A stretch of 64,000 bases of DNA from Corynebacterium durum (GCF_030408675.1 NZ_CP047200.1:2046001-2110000); one strand, 5' to 3'. Numbered from the stretch's first letter, positions 47,739-56,582 are shown. The notes: generated by a model from the sequence alone, not told the origin. A program made the numbers and translations.

Positions 47739-48650
47739 TTACCCGGTGTAGAGCGCCTCGTACCACTCGGGGCGGGTCTCCCCAAGTGTTTTCACCACCA
47801 CCACGGTGGCCGCCGCCACAGCCTTAGAACTAGACCCCATCTGGTCGGCTTTGATGGTGGCGTGCAGCTCATTGCCCTTGTCCTCAATGATGCCCTGGGT
47901 GACGGCCAGGTCGCGGGCCTCGGTGAGCGGTGCCACAGCATTGTCGCCAGGGGTCTCCGACGTGCGGTCGACGTACCCCAGCACCACACTTTCCTGCACG
48001 GCGCGGGTGAGGAAGTCCTTCTTGAACGCACCAGCGCGGGTGAGTTCAATGGGACCGTTGTCGCGAATTTCCTGCACCAGCCACGCCAGGACCTCGCCGA
48101 AGGGCGAATGCATCCGGAACAAGGTCTGCTCGCCAGCGGTGAGCTGCGTCATCACGGTGAGCAGTTCCAGGGAGCGGGCAATGGACTCGGCGTCGAAACG
48201 CGCACCCCTGCCCTCCAGGAGTTGCATGTCCGTGGTGTAGTCACCCATGCCAGTGACAATGCCGATGAAGGTTTCCCCATCAACATTGACGGTGAAATCC
48301 GCACCCAAGCGATCAAACCTGACCCCCTGGGCGTCGAAAAACAGGGTGTCTGCGGGCATGTGACGGGTATCGCCGATGGCGATGGGTTTGGGGCCGAACG
48401 CGCCAGCGCCAACCCATGCGGAACGGTAGTCGCTGATATCAAATAAGCGCAGAAGTACCGCAATGACCATATCTACAGTTAGATGCGTGGATAGTTGCAC
48501 CACGCGGAAAGCCCCACCAGGCTTTTGGAACGTTACTTGGGCAGTACGTTTCGGCCCAGGGGTCCCGGGGAGCAACGCAAGGTCAGAGCTGATCTGGCTA
48601 TCAGACACAACAAACAGTGACGATGCGATGAACAGTGGATTAGCTGCCAT
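47739..48650 (-). CDS. Hypothetical protein between aecD and brnQ
   Basis: 303-residue soluble-looking protein of no recognised family. Residues 1-130 appear beta-rich (MAANPLFIASSLFVVSD; VNVDGETFIGIVTGMGDY), 140-210 helical, the C-terminus mixed. ATG 48650 is preferred: TACACT (complement of 48659-48664) ends 8 nt before it, so the mRNA is likely leaderless; the frame to 48671 has only TTG codons. It is convergent to aecD (2-bp gap) and divergent from brnQ. Confidence 0.65.
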   Translation of the reverse strand: MAANPLFIASSLFVVSDSQISSDLALLPGTPGPKRTAQVTFQKPGGAFRVVQLSTHLTVDMVIAVLLRLFDISDYRSAWVGAGAFGPKPIAIGDTRHMPADTLFFDAQGVRFDRLGADFTVNVDGETFIGIVTGMGDYTTDMQLLEGRGARFDAESIARSLELLTVMTQLTAGEQTLFRMHSPFGEVLAWLVQEIRDNGPIELTRAGAFKKDFLTRAVQESVVLGYVDRTSETPGDNAVAPLTEARDLAVTQGIIEDKGNELHATIKADQMGSSSKAVAAATVVVVKTLGETRPEWYEALYTG

Positions 48651-48709
48651 ACCATTCAAGTGTACCCCCACAATTGGCTTTTTAAATCCCCCCTTCTAAT
48701 ATTTACCAA

Positions 48710-50083
48710 ATGGAGCAAGTCATCCAAAGTACCCGAAATAAACGACTCGTTTTCTTAGCCACACTCATGTTATTTTCCATGTACTTTGGTGCGGGTAACC
48801 TCATTTTTCCACCCATATTGGGTGCACAGTCAGGGGAAGGATTCTCCCTGGCGATCGTAGGGTTTCTGCTCACCGGTGTGGCTCTACCCGTGGTCGCAGT
48901 GATCGCCATTGCGCGCACCGGTAGCGACATTTTCGATCTTTCCATGCGCGGCGGGAAAGTCTTTGGCGTGGCCTTTCCCGTACTGGTGTACCTAGCGATT
49001 GGCGCGTTCTATGCCCTCCCCCGCACCGCCGTTGTCAGCTACTCGACGGCGATTGTGCCTCTGACCGGGTGGTCCTCCGGGATTGCCTCCACGGCGTTCT
49101 TCGTGGGGTTCTTTGCGGTGGCGCTCGCGCTGGCCTTCAATCCGCACGGATTGATCGATAAACTGGGCAAATGGCTCACCCCGGCGCTGCTTATTCTTCT
49201 CGTGGTGTTGGTAGCGCTGGCCGCCATGCAGCTGCACCCAACTGAGACGGATGCCATAAATAAATTTGCCACCCACCCCTTGTCCACCGGACTCATCGAG
49301 GGCTATTTCACCATGGATTCCCTCGCATCCCTGGCGTTTGGCATCCTGGTAGTTTCCGCACTACGCCACAGCACCAAAACCACAGGTTCCACCCTCGCCC
49401 GTCTGGTCAGCATCGCCGCCTGCGGCGCCGGCCTGCTGCTCGGACTCATCTACGTCGGATTGGGGCTAGTAGGGCATCTCATACCAAACTCCCACAGCTA
49501 CAGCAATGGTGCCGAACTCCTCGCCGCAGCCGCCGAACAAACCATGGGACGCACCGGATTGATCATCTTCGGGGCGATTGTGCTGCTGGCCTGCATGACC
49601 ACAGCCGTGGGACTCATCGGCGCGACCAGCGAATTCTTCAACCGGCTGCTCCCGGGCGTGTCCTACCGTGCCTGGGCCGTGATATTTTCGCTTGTTTCCT
49701 TCGCCGTGTCCACGACCGGCCTGGAAACCGTGCTCTCCATCGCAGGCCCCATCATCGGCTTCCTCTACCCGTCTGCCATCACGCTGGTGCTGCTCACCCT
49801 GCTCGAACCGCTGCTACCGGTACGCCTGCACTACGGGTTCCGCTTCGCCCTGACCGTGTCCGTGGTGTGGGCAGCGCTCATGAGCCTCAGCGACATTGGG
49901 TTGAGCTTCCTCGAACCCCTGATCAGTTGGTCACCTGCCCACGCCCAGCAGCTCGGCTGGGTCGTCCCCACGCTGGTGCTCGCCGCCGTGGGCTTCGCGG
50001 TGGATATGGTGCGCAAGAAGGAAACCACTGAGGCTGAGCCTGAAACGTCAACGGCGGACGAGTCAGCGGAAGCCTCCGTGTAG
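48710..50083 (+). CDS. brnQ: Branched-chain amino acid transporter BrnQ
   Basis: 457-residue LIVCS-family sodium-coupled importer of leucine, isoleucine and valine with about 12 transmembrane segments. The N-terminal signature is LFSMYFGAGNLIFPPILG (about 21-38). The C-terminus is a short charged cytoplasmic tail. TAATAT (48697-48702) ends 7 nt before the ATG and no Shine-Dalgarno is present. Confidence 0.93.
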   Translation: MEQVIQSTRNKRLVFLATLMLFSMYFGAGNLIFPPILGAQSGEGFSLAIVGFLLTGVALPVVAVIAIARTGSDIFDLSMRGGKVFGVAFPVLVYLAIGAFYALPRTAVVSYSTAIVPLTGWSSGIASTAFFVGFFAVALALAFNPHGLIDKLGKWLTPALLILLVVLVALAAMQLHPTETDAINKFATHPLSTGLIEGYFTMDSLASLAFGILVVSALRHSTKTTGSTLARLVSIAACGAGLLLGLIYVGLGLVGHLIPNSHSYSNGAELLAAAAEQTMGRTGLIIFGAIVLLACMTTAVGLIGATSEFFNRLLPGVSYRAWAVIFSLVSFAVSTTGLETVLSIAGPIIGFLYPSAITLVLLTLLEPLLPVRLHYGFRFALTVSVVWAALMSLSDIGLSFLEPLISWSPAHAQQLGWVVPTLVLAAVGFAVDMVRKKETTEAEPETSTADESAEASV

Positions 50084-50086
50084 GCC

Positions 50087-50114
50087 ATTACACACTGCCC
50101 GTTACACACTGCCC
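50087..50114. repeat. 14-bp tandem duplication at convergent gene ends
   Basis: ATTACACACTGCCC (50087-50100) followed directly by GTTACACACTGCCC (50101-50114), 13 of 14 identical. The second copy encodes the stop and last codons of the minus-strand gene; the first is non-coding. It looks like a recent slippage duplication. Confidence 0.7.
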
Positions 50115-50659
50115 AGCCGCTCGATGTACACCGTCGGCCGCATCTGCCCCACCATGTCCACCAGCTCATACGCACTGGGCTGAGTGCCCTTGGGGAAACG
50201 CACCACATAATCCGTCACCTCCGCCGGTATCCCCCGCTGGCGTATCGACGCCGCGGTCACCTCACCGTCCACGTGGTAGGGCAACAACGCCACATACGTG
50301 GTGGTCTTCCGGCGCGGGTCGCAGCGCGTCCACACCTTCACTGTAGACAGTTCCGACATGGGAAAACTAATGCCAGAGTGCGGAATGCTCACCTGCTCCC
50401 CGATCACCAGCACCACCCGGCGCGCCCGAAACGCGATGGTCGCCAAGCTGGACAGCGCAATGATGATGCCCGCCGCCGGGGCGGCCATGCCCAGGGCGTA
50501 CAGCAGGCTGAGGGTGTTGTTGCCGCTTGTGCGGTAGGCCCCCAGAAGCAGCACCGTGATGGGCCCCAGCACAATGACAAACAGCATGCAGATTTTTGCG
50601 GCACGCGAGCTGAGGATTGCGGAGTAGCTGCTTCGGACTTTTATCACTGGTGTGGGCAT
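50102..50659 (-). CDS. Membrane protein, two-helix plus PH-like domain
   Basis: 185 residues with two transmembrane segments (about 22-42 and 52-75) followed by a soluble C-terminal part (RRVVLVIGEQVSIPHSGISFPMSELSTVKVW...) with the strand-turn pattern of bacterial PH-like (DUF3093 or YdbT-type) domains. The assignment is by pattern only. It is 16 bp downstream of the peptidase gene on the same strand and so likely co-transcribed. Confidence 0.6.
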   Translation of the reverse strand: MPTPVIKVRSSYSAILSSRAAKICMLFVIVLGPITVLLLGAYRTSGNNTLSLLYALGMAAPAAGIIIALSSLATIAFRARRVVLVIGEQVSIPHSGISFPMSELSTVKVWTRCDPRRKTTTYVALLPYHVDGEVTAASIRQRGIPAEVTDYVVRFPKGTQPSAYELVDMVGQMRPTVYIERLGSV

Positions 50660-50675
50660 GGGGTTGACTCTGCGG

Positions 50676-51968
50676 CTAGTATTCGTCGGCTGTTGTGATG
50701 AGCCGCGTGATAATCTCCTGCGAACCCCAGTGGATTCCGTCGTGTTGGAACGCGTTGGTGATAAAGGGCCGGAGGTCGCGGAAGACGCGCGCCGTGTTCA
50801 TGGAATGCTCAAAGGGCACAAACACGTCGTCAACGTAGATCGCGGCGGCCGCCACGGCGGGGCCGTGGCCGAGGCTATTTTTATCGTACAGGCTGCGCCA
50901 ATCGTCTTTGGCGGCGAGGGCGTGCGCGGCGTCGATAAACGGGCACAGTGCGGGGTCTTCCTCGAATTGCCAGGGGAAAATGTGCTCGCCGGTGAGGTAG
51001 AACGGCTGGGTCATGTCGGTGGGGTCGGCGTGTTCCTCAAAGCCGGGTTTGTCCTCACGGATGCGGTGCGCGGACCAGTTGGTGGGGCCTGGGACGGTGC
51101 CGCCGTAGATGGATTCGTGCACCACAGCGTACAGCGGCCCCTGTTCGAAGGAGACGCGACTGCCTACGCTGTTGAGGAAGTCGGAGCGTAGCTTCTTCTC
51201 GCCTTTCACGGTGACAAATGGGTCTTCAAACAGGTAGGCGAGGGTGTCAAAGCCCCGGTCGCGGCCAAGTTCGATGCCGATGGTGCGCAGCCTACGGGAA
51301 CTCAGGCGCTCGCCGGTGGGCAGGAGCTCGTCGGAGTGGTCGAGGTGGGCGCACACCTCCCGGATGCGGGCCTCGATCCACGGGAAGTGACGGTAGAGCT
51401 GGTCGTGCCGGAACTGCAGCTTGTCAAAGGTGGCGCGGTAGATGTCGTCGGCGTGGCAGTCGATGGCGGGCAGACCGCCCGTGAGAAACACCCTCTCTAG
51501 GCTCTCGGGGAACATCGAAGCGTAGGTGGTGATGCAGAAACCACCGAAACTCTGGCCGAACAGCAACCACGTGTCCACCCCAAAAGCATGGCGGAAAGCC
51601 TCGCAATCAGCGACGATGGAATCGGCCCGGAGCAGGGAGTAACGCTCGGTCGGCAGCACGTTCACTTTGTCCACCCGCCCCGAACGCCCCGTGCCGCGCT
51701 GGTCCAGCAGCAGCACCCGGTAATGCTTCAGGAACTCCCTCAACCAGCCGCTTGCCGACGTCGGTCGGGGTGACGGAAAGCCCGGACCGCCCTGCAGGTA
51801 CACCAATAACGGCAGCTCCTCCCCCTTCGGGGGCACGATCTCCCGGGCGAAGATGGTGAGGGTGTCGTTTGTGTTGGGGTTGTTGTGGTCCCAGGGGACA
51901 TCCATCTCCCAGGACTTCAGTGTGTGTCCAAACCGCGTGGTGGAGCCGACAAGCCGTGCATCAGACAT
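50676..51968 (-). CDS. Prolyl aminopeptidase-like alpha/beta hydrolase (S33)
   Basis: 430-residue serine peptidase of the proline iminopeptidase group, releasing N-terminal proline or similar residues from peptides. The oxyanion loop is YLQGGPGFPSPRP (about 57), LLLDQRGTGRSG is conserved, and the nucleophile is in LLFGQSFGGFC (Ser about 139); a late Asp/His pair is expected in VPFEHSMNTARV and HDGIHW. No signal peptide, so cytoplasmic. TAGCAT (complement of 51977-51982) ends 8 nt before the ATG. Confidence 0.85.
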   Translation of the reverse strand: MSDARLVGSTTRFGHTLKSWEMDVPWDHNNPNTNDTLTIFAREIVPPKGEELPLLVYLQGGPGFPSPRPTSASGWLREFLKHYRVLLLDQRGTGRSGRVDKVNVLPTERYSLLRADSIVADCEAFRHAFGVDTWLLFGQSFGGFCITTYASMFPESLERVFLTGGLPAIDCHADDIYRATFDKLQFRHDQLYRHFPWIEARIREVCAHLDHSDELLPTGERLSSRRLRTIGIELGRDRGFDTLAYLFEDPFVTVKGEKKLRSDFLNSVGSRVSFEQGPLYAVVHESIYGGTVPGPTNWSAHRIREDKPGFEEHADPTDMTQPFYLTGEHIFPWQFEEDPALCPFIDAAHALAAKDDWRSLYDKNSLGHGPAVAAAAIYVDDVFVPFEHSMNTARVFRDLRPFITNAFQHDGIHWGSQEIITRLITTADEY

Positions 51969-52090
51969 AGTTCACCATGCTAGCCGCTGGCGAAGGCTTC
52001 AAAGACATGGCGGCAATGCCCATCACGTTCGCAGCTGGCTCATGGTGCGCAATATGCCCCGGCGCAGGGTGAACTAGTACAGTCCTAGGG

Positions 52091-53515
52091 GTGGACTACA
52101 TCTCAACACGCGACCCCCAGCGCACCCCAGCGACGTTTACTGACATTCTGCTTGGCGGACTGGCCCCCGACGGGGGCCTCTACCTTCCCGCCGATTACCC
52201 CCAGATCAGCGACGACACGCTCACCACGTGGCGTGAAACCCTGGCGGCGAAGGGATACGCTGCGCTGGCCGCCGAGGTGATCAAGCTCTTTGTGAGCGAT
52301 ATTCCCGCCGAGGATGTGGAGGCGATCTGCGCCCGCGCCTACACCACACCGACGTTTTCCACCCCAGACATCGTGCCCGTCACTGAACTGGACGACAACC
52401 TCTTTATCGGGCACCTGTCCGAAGGCCCCACTGCGGCGTTTAAAGACATGGCCATGCAGCTGCTCGGCGAGTTTTTCGAATACGAACTCACCCGGCGCGG
52501 CGAAACGCTCAACATCCTGGGCGCCACCTCTGGGGACACGGGGTCCGCAGCGGAATACGCCATGCGCGGCCGCCCCGGTATTTCCGTGTTCATGCTGACC
52601 CCCGCTGGCCGCATGACCCCCTTCCAGCAGGCCCAAATGTTTGGTCTTGATGACCCAAATATTCACAATGTCGCGTTGGACGGTGTGTTTGATGATTGCC
52701 AGGACATTGTGAAGGCCGTGAGTAACGACGCCGAGTTTAAACAGCGCTACCGCATTGGCGCCGTGAATTCCATTAACTGGGCACGCCTCATGGCGCAGAT
52801 AGTCTATTACATTTCCTGCTGGATTCGCATCACTGACAATAATGCACAAAAAGTCAGTTTCTCCGTTCCCACCGGTAATTTCGGCGATATTTGCGCGGGC
52901 CATATTGTCCGCCAGATGGGCGTTCCTATTGACCGCCTGATCGTGGCCACCAACGAAAACAATGTGCTGGACGAGTTTTTCCGCACCGGCGCTTACCGCG
53001 TGCGCAGTTCGGCGGACACGCTGGAAACCTCCAGCCCCTCCATGGACATTTCCCGCGCCTCCAACTTCGAGCGCTTCATCTACGACCTCCTCGGCCGCGA
53101 CGCCACCCGCACCGCTGAACTGTTCAGCCAGCGCGAGGGGTTCACGCTTGCCGACGACCCCGCTTTCCCCGCCGCCGCGCAGCGTTACGGATTCCTTTCT
53201 GGCAGCTCCACCCACGCCGACCGGGTAAGCACCATCCGTGACACGTGGGAACGCCTCGGCGTGATGCTGGATCCCCACACCGCCGACGGCGTGCACGTGG
53301 CCCGTGGCCTGCGCGACCAGGTGGACACCCCCATCGTCTGCCTGGAAACCGCGCTGCCGGTGAAATTCTCCGACACCATTGTGGAGGCCACCGGACGCGA
53401 GCCAGACCTGCCGGAACGCTTCGCCGGCATCATGTCCGCCCCGCGTCACGTCACCGACATGCCTAACGACGCCGCCGTAGTCAAGGACTTTATTCGCCGC
53501 ACTGTCGCAGGCTAG
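52091..53515 (+). CDS. thrC: Threonine synthase
   Basis: 474-residue PLP enzyme converting O-phosphohomoserine to threonine, of the longer (fungal/proteobacterial) type. The PLP lysine is in GPTAAFKDMAMQLLG (about 116), and the phosphate loop is ILGATSGDTGSAAEYAM. The start is GTG 52091 (MDYISTRDPQ): TACAGT (52078-52083) ends 7 nt before it and no Shine-Dalgarno exists, indicating a leaderless GTG mRNA. The last 26 bp overlap the convergent ADP-ribosylglycohydrolase gene. Confidence 0.95.
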   Translation: MDYISTRDPQRTPATFTDILLGGLAPDGGLYLPADYPQISDDTLTTWRETLAAKGYAALAAEVIKLFVSDIPAEDVEAICARAYTTPTFSTPDIVPVTELDDNLFIGHLSEGPTAAFKDMAMQLLGEFFEYELTRRGETLNILGATSGDTGSAAEYAMRGRPGISVFMLTPAGRMTPFQQAQMFGLDDPNIHNVALDGVFDDCQDIVKAVSNDAEFKQRYRIGAVNSINWARLMAQIVYYISCWIRITDNNAQKVSFSVPTGNFGDICAGHIVRQMGVPIDRLIVATNENNVLDEFFRTGAYRVRSSADTLETSSPSMDISRASNFERFIYDLLGRDATRTAELFSQREGFTLADDPAFPAAAQRYGFLSGSSTHADRVSTIRDTWERLGVMLDPHTADGVHVARGLRDQVDTPIVCLETALPVKFSDTIVEATGREPDLPERFAGIMSAPRHVTDMPNDAAVVKDFIRRTVAG

Positions 53516-54395
53516 CTGCCATGTCCTCCACGTTGGCGGGTGGCCAGTATTCCTCTGGTCGCGGGCGCATCGTGCCCGGGCCTGGGGTACATTTTTCCAC
53601 CGTATCGCGCCACCGTTGTGGAATACCCTCCGAGCCGTACACCCCGCCCAGCACAGCGCCGACGATGGCGGCGTTGGTGTCCGTATCCCCACCGCGCCCG
53701 ACGGTACGTACCAGTGATTCTTCAAAGTCCGTGCCCGTAGCCAGCTCGTACACTGCGTAACTGAAGGCCAGTTTCACCCAGCCAATGTGTTCTGAGACCA
53801 GCGGCCTCTCTGTGGACTGCTCAATGAAAACCCGAAGCTCGGGCGGAGCGAGGTCAAGCAGGGCGTCGATAAGCGCGCTGGCGGTGAGTTCCTGGGCGGC
53901 GGCGCGTGCCAAGGCAACGGCGACGATGCGGTTGATGGTAATGCACAGGGGGTGGGTGTGGGTCATGCGGCAGTCGAGTTCCACGAGGTCAGCGAGCGTA
54001 TCCTCCGGCAGGTTCATGCCCAGGATTGCGAGCGGACTCAGGCGCATCAACGCACCGTTGGCCTGCGAATCGGGATTGATGTACTGATGCAGCAGCGCAT
54101 TTGCGCAGGTAATGCCAATATCGAAGGGGTCCGACGCCGCCCAGCGTCGGTAGCTTTCCAGCACATCCTGGGCGTCGTAACCGCCCATGCGGATAATGCT
54201 GCGGGCCATGGCCAGGGCCATTTCCGAATCATCGGTTGGCTGACCCGCGATCAGCCGAAACACTCCCCCATCCTGTAATTCCCGAACTCCATCGGGGTAG
54301 GCGGCGGCAATCTCCGCTGCGGACTGGAACTCCACCAAACTCCCCAGGCTATCGCCGATCAACTGCCCATAAAGAATACCTGCGCATCGAGACAT
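53490..54395 (-). CDS. ADP-ribosylglycohydrolase family protein
   Basis: 301-residue DraG/ARH-like hydrolase. The metal-binding motifs are LIAGQPTDDSEMAL (about 49-62; family TDDT(x)M) and VGRGGDTDTNAAI (about 232-244), with LYGQLIGDSLGSLVEFQ at the N-terminus. It removes ADP-ribose from proteins, nucleic acids or free derivatives; the substrate is unknown. TACCCT ends 7 nt before the ATG and shares two bases with the -10 of the divergent antitoxin-family gene, 24 bp away. Confidence 0.87.
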   Translation of the reverse strand: MSRCAGILYGQLIGDSLGSLVEFQSAAEIAAAYPDGVRELQDGGVFRLIAGQPTDDSEMALAMARSIIRMGGYDAQDVLESYRRWAASDPFDIGITCANALLHQYINPDSQANGALMRLSPLAILGMNLPEDTLADLVELDCRMTHTHPLCITINRIVAVALARAAAQELTASALIDALLDLAPPELRVFIEQSTERPLVSEHIGWVKLAFSYAVYELATGTDFEESLVRTVGRGGDTDTNAAIVGAVLGGVYGSEGIPQRWRDTVEKCTPGPGTMRPRPEEYWPPANVEDMAASLRQCGE

Positions 54396-54402
54396 ACCAC
54401 CT

Positions 54403-54412
54403 AGGGTATCCT
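54403..54412. promoter_or_regulatory. Overlapping divergent -10 elements, second case
   Basis: AGGGTATCCT: on the minus strand TACCCT (54408 to 54403), 7 nt before ATG 54395; on the plus strand TATCCT (54407-54412), 7 nt before ATG 54420. The TA at 54407-54408 is common to both. Geometry is the same as at 1853-1862. Inferred from sequence only. Confidence 0.6.
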
Positions 54413-54419
54413 CAACACC

Positions 54420-54581
54420 ATGGGTATTTTTGACAAAGCCAAAGAAGCACTCGGCAACGAGGAAAACACCGACAAAGTGTTGGACAAAGCCGAGGACCTG
54501 GCCAAGAGCAAACTCGGCGATGACAAAGCCGACCAGATCAGCAAAGTCCGCAAGGTGATTGACGACAAAATCGGCGAATAG
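54420..54581 (+). CDS. 53-residue MT0933-like antitoxin-family protein
   Basis: Small highly charged helical protein (MGIFDKAKEALGNEEN ... DKAEDLAKSKLGDDKADQIS) matching the pattern of the actinobacterial MT0933 antitoxin family, with Asp/Lys heptad-like spacing. No toxin-like gene is adjacent; the neighbours are an ADP-ribosylglycohydrolase and a membrane protein. Many corynebacterial members are stand-alone, so toxin neutralisation should not be assumed. TATCCT ends 7 nt before the ATG, so leaderless. Confidence 0.75.
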   Translation: MGIFDKAKEALGNEENTDKVLDKAEDLAKSKLGDDKADQISKVRKVIDDKIGE

Positions 54582-54611
54582 CGCACTTCTGGGACGTTGA
54601 GAGGGCCGCGT

Positions 54612-55124
54612 TTAGAAAGCGAGGTAGAGCACGTAGGCAATACCCGCCATCATCAGCGAAATCATCAGATTAGCCACGATTGATTTACGCTTAACAGCGG
54701 CCTTGACATGAAAGCCGTAATCCCGCCACCCGGCGCAGTCCTCCGTACCCGGCGGGATAATCCACCGGGGGCGCAGTGTGCAAATGATAAGCCAATCGAT
54801 AATAAACAAATCGATGAGGAGCATCATCACTTCCATGGTCAACGCCACCGCAAACCCCAAGCGGAAATTCCCGCCGTGGTGCTGCAAAAACAGCAACGTG
54901 GAATACACCAGAGTTCCCAGCAGCGTGAGCAGATAGATCCCGCCGAACAACCAACCACGCCGCTGATCCTCTGGGGTGGCAGGTGGCATGTGCTGCTGAA
55001 TATCCTCCGGGAAATCATTCCGAAATGCCTCATGGCTTGCGCTTAGGGCGTACAACAACATCAACGTGGGGAAAATAAGAAGGGGAATGCTGACCAACAG
55101 AGTGTGGTTGACAACATCGTTCAT
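54612..55124 (-). CDS. Four-helix membrane protein of unknown function
   Basis: 170 residues with hydrophobic segments at about 8-28 (TLLVSIPLLIFPTLMLLYAL), 57-80, 88-112 and 148-170. The cytoplasmic loops are rich in charged residues and HMPPATPEDQRRGW. No domain recognised. It starts at ATG 55124 with GGAAG 9 nt upstream. Confidence 0.65.
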   Translation of the reverse strand: MNDVVNHTLLVSIPLLIFPTLMLLYALSASHEAFRNDFPEDIQQHMPPATPEDQRRGWLFGGIYLLTLLGTLVYSTLLFLQHHGGNFRLGFAVALTMEVMMLLIDLFIIDWLIICTLRPRWIIPPGTEDCAGWRDYGFHVKAAVKRKSIVANLMISLMMAGIAYVLYLAF

Positions 55125-55245
55125 ACTTCTAGACTTCCAGAGTCATGCAGATCAGCGCTAGCCCCGGCCCGTGCGGCAAGTGACTACACTAATTTTGCTG
55201 GCCCAACTTATGCAAACCCAGTCAACTTTCCGAGGAGAGCCGCAG

Positions 55246-56433
55246 TTGTCGAACCAACGTAACACTACTGGCCGTCGTCCACGCATCACGGGTATCGACG
55301 CCGCCCGCGCCATCGCCATCATCGGCATGGCCTACGCACACCTCGGCCCCATATTCTTCTCCAGCGACATTGACACTGTGGCTTCCCTACTGACCACCGG
55401 CTTCGCCTCCGCGCTCTTCGCCGTGCTCGCCGGGGTTTCCGTCTCCATCATGAGCCAGCGCGGCGTCGAAAAGGGTGGCGTGGAACTCGCCCAAAGCCGC
55501 CAACAACTCATGCTGCGCGGCACCATCCTCATCGGCATTGGCCTGGTGCTTTCCATCGCGCAATACAACATCGCTGTGGTGCTCTCCGCCGTCGGCGCAC
55601 TCTTCCTGGTGCTTCCCCTGGTGGCGCGCTGGTCTAACCGGGCACTTTGGGCGCTTCTTGTTGAGCTTTTGGTGCTCGGGCCGTTTGTGATCGTCGCCTC
55701 CGACACTTTTAACACCTACGTTGACATCATTTCCGGCAGCTACCCGCTCACCGCCTGGTTCACCTACGGCGTCGCCGGAATGCTCGTCCACCGCTACCTC
55801 ATCCACTCGCACATGCTGCAATGGATAAGTCTTGTTGCGGGTGTGGTACTCGCTGTTATTGGGGTCAACGCCCGCAGCTGGATCAGCGACCAGCTCCCCG
55901 CCCCCGAAGACCCGAAAATGTACGACCAGCTCACCACCGATCCAACCCCCGCCGCCGGGGTGGCTGGTGGCGGTCCAGGTGGAGCGATGAATTCCAACCC
56001 CGATATCCAGAGCACCTGGTGGTACACCTACCTCGGGCCGGAGCCGCACATGGGCGGGCTTATCGACGTCGCGACATCCATCGCCGTCTCCGTCGCGGTC
56101 ATTGCCCTCTGCCTGCTGATCACCGCTCTTCCTTTAGGGCGCACAATCCTCTATCCCCTCCGTGCCATGGGATCCATGTCACTGACTGTCTATGTTGCAC
56201 ACGTACTCACCGCCGCCATGATCCTGACAAACGACAACAACAACCCCGCCTGGTCCAGCAGCGAACAACCCGCAACACACCCGCTGGCGCTCGGGGTGAC
56301 CATCGTTGTCGCCATAGTGTGCGCCATGATCTGGAAACAATTCTTCCGGCGCGGACCCCTTGAGTGGGTCATGCATGTATTGACGGTGAAAGGGGCGCGG
56401 GTTGATATGGAGGGCGTAGAGCGCACACGTTGA
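55246..56433 (+). CDS. HGSNAT/DUF418-like membrane acyltransferase-type protein
   Basis: 395-residue polytopic protein with about nine transmembrane segments. The N-terminal signature RITGIDAARAIAIIGMAYAH is that of heparan-alpha-glucosaminide N-acetyltransferase-like and DUF418 proteins, which are thought to move acyl groups across the membrane; activity here is unproven. A soluble loop (about 215-255: PAPEDPKMYDQL...) contains a Gly-rich part. The start is TTG 55246, supported by GAGGAG 7 nt upstream; the ATG at 55210 has no ribosome site. TACACT at 55184-55189 is the likely -10. A second member of this family begins at 63661. Confidence 0.78.
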   Translation: MSNQRNTTGRRPRITGIDAARAIAIIGMAYAHLGPIFFSSDIDTVASLLTTGFASALFAVLAGVSVSIMSQRGVEKGGVELAQSRQQLMLRGTILIGIGLVLSIAQYNIAVVLSAVGALFLVLPLVARWSNRALWALLVELLVLGPFVIVASDTFNTYVDIISGSYPLTAWFTYGVAGMLVHRYLIHSHMLQWISLVAGVVLAVIGVNARSWISDQLPAPEDPKMYDQLTTDPTPAAGVAGGGPGGAMNSNPDIQSTWWYTYLGPEPHMGGLIDVATSIAVSVAVIALCLLITALPLGRTILYPLRAMGSMSLTVYVAHVLTAAMILTNDNNNPAWSSSEQPATHPLALGVTIVVAIVCAMIWKQFFRRGPLEWVMHVLTVKGARVDMEGVERTR

Positions 56434-56582
56434 TCCAGTGCCATTCAAGGGTTGAAACATCCAAAATTTGACAATATCAGAGCTCCACTGCTTAACAATA
56501 TTGAATTGCGAAAAGCGCGCATCATTATTTGAAATATTCAAACTAGAAGACGGTACCACCATTATAAAACGCTCCCATCATT

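Noticed and set aside
48651..48709. Third symmetric divergent promoter (hypothetical gene / brnQ)
   Set aside because: Both genes have good -10 elements, but these lie about 33 bp apart and do not share bases.
52103..53725. 540-codon open frame on the minus strand opposite thrC
   Set aside because: Antisense to a full threonine synthase and crosses into the next gene; His/Gly/Val-rich shadow.
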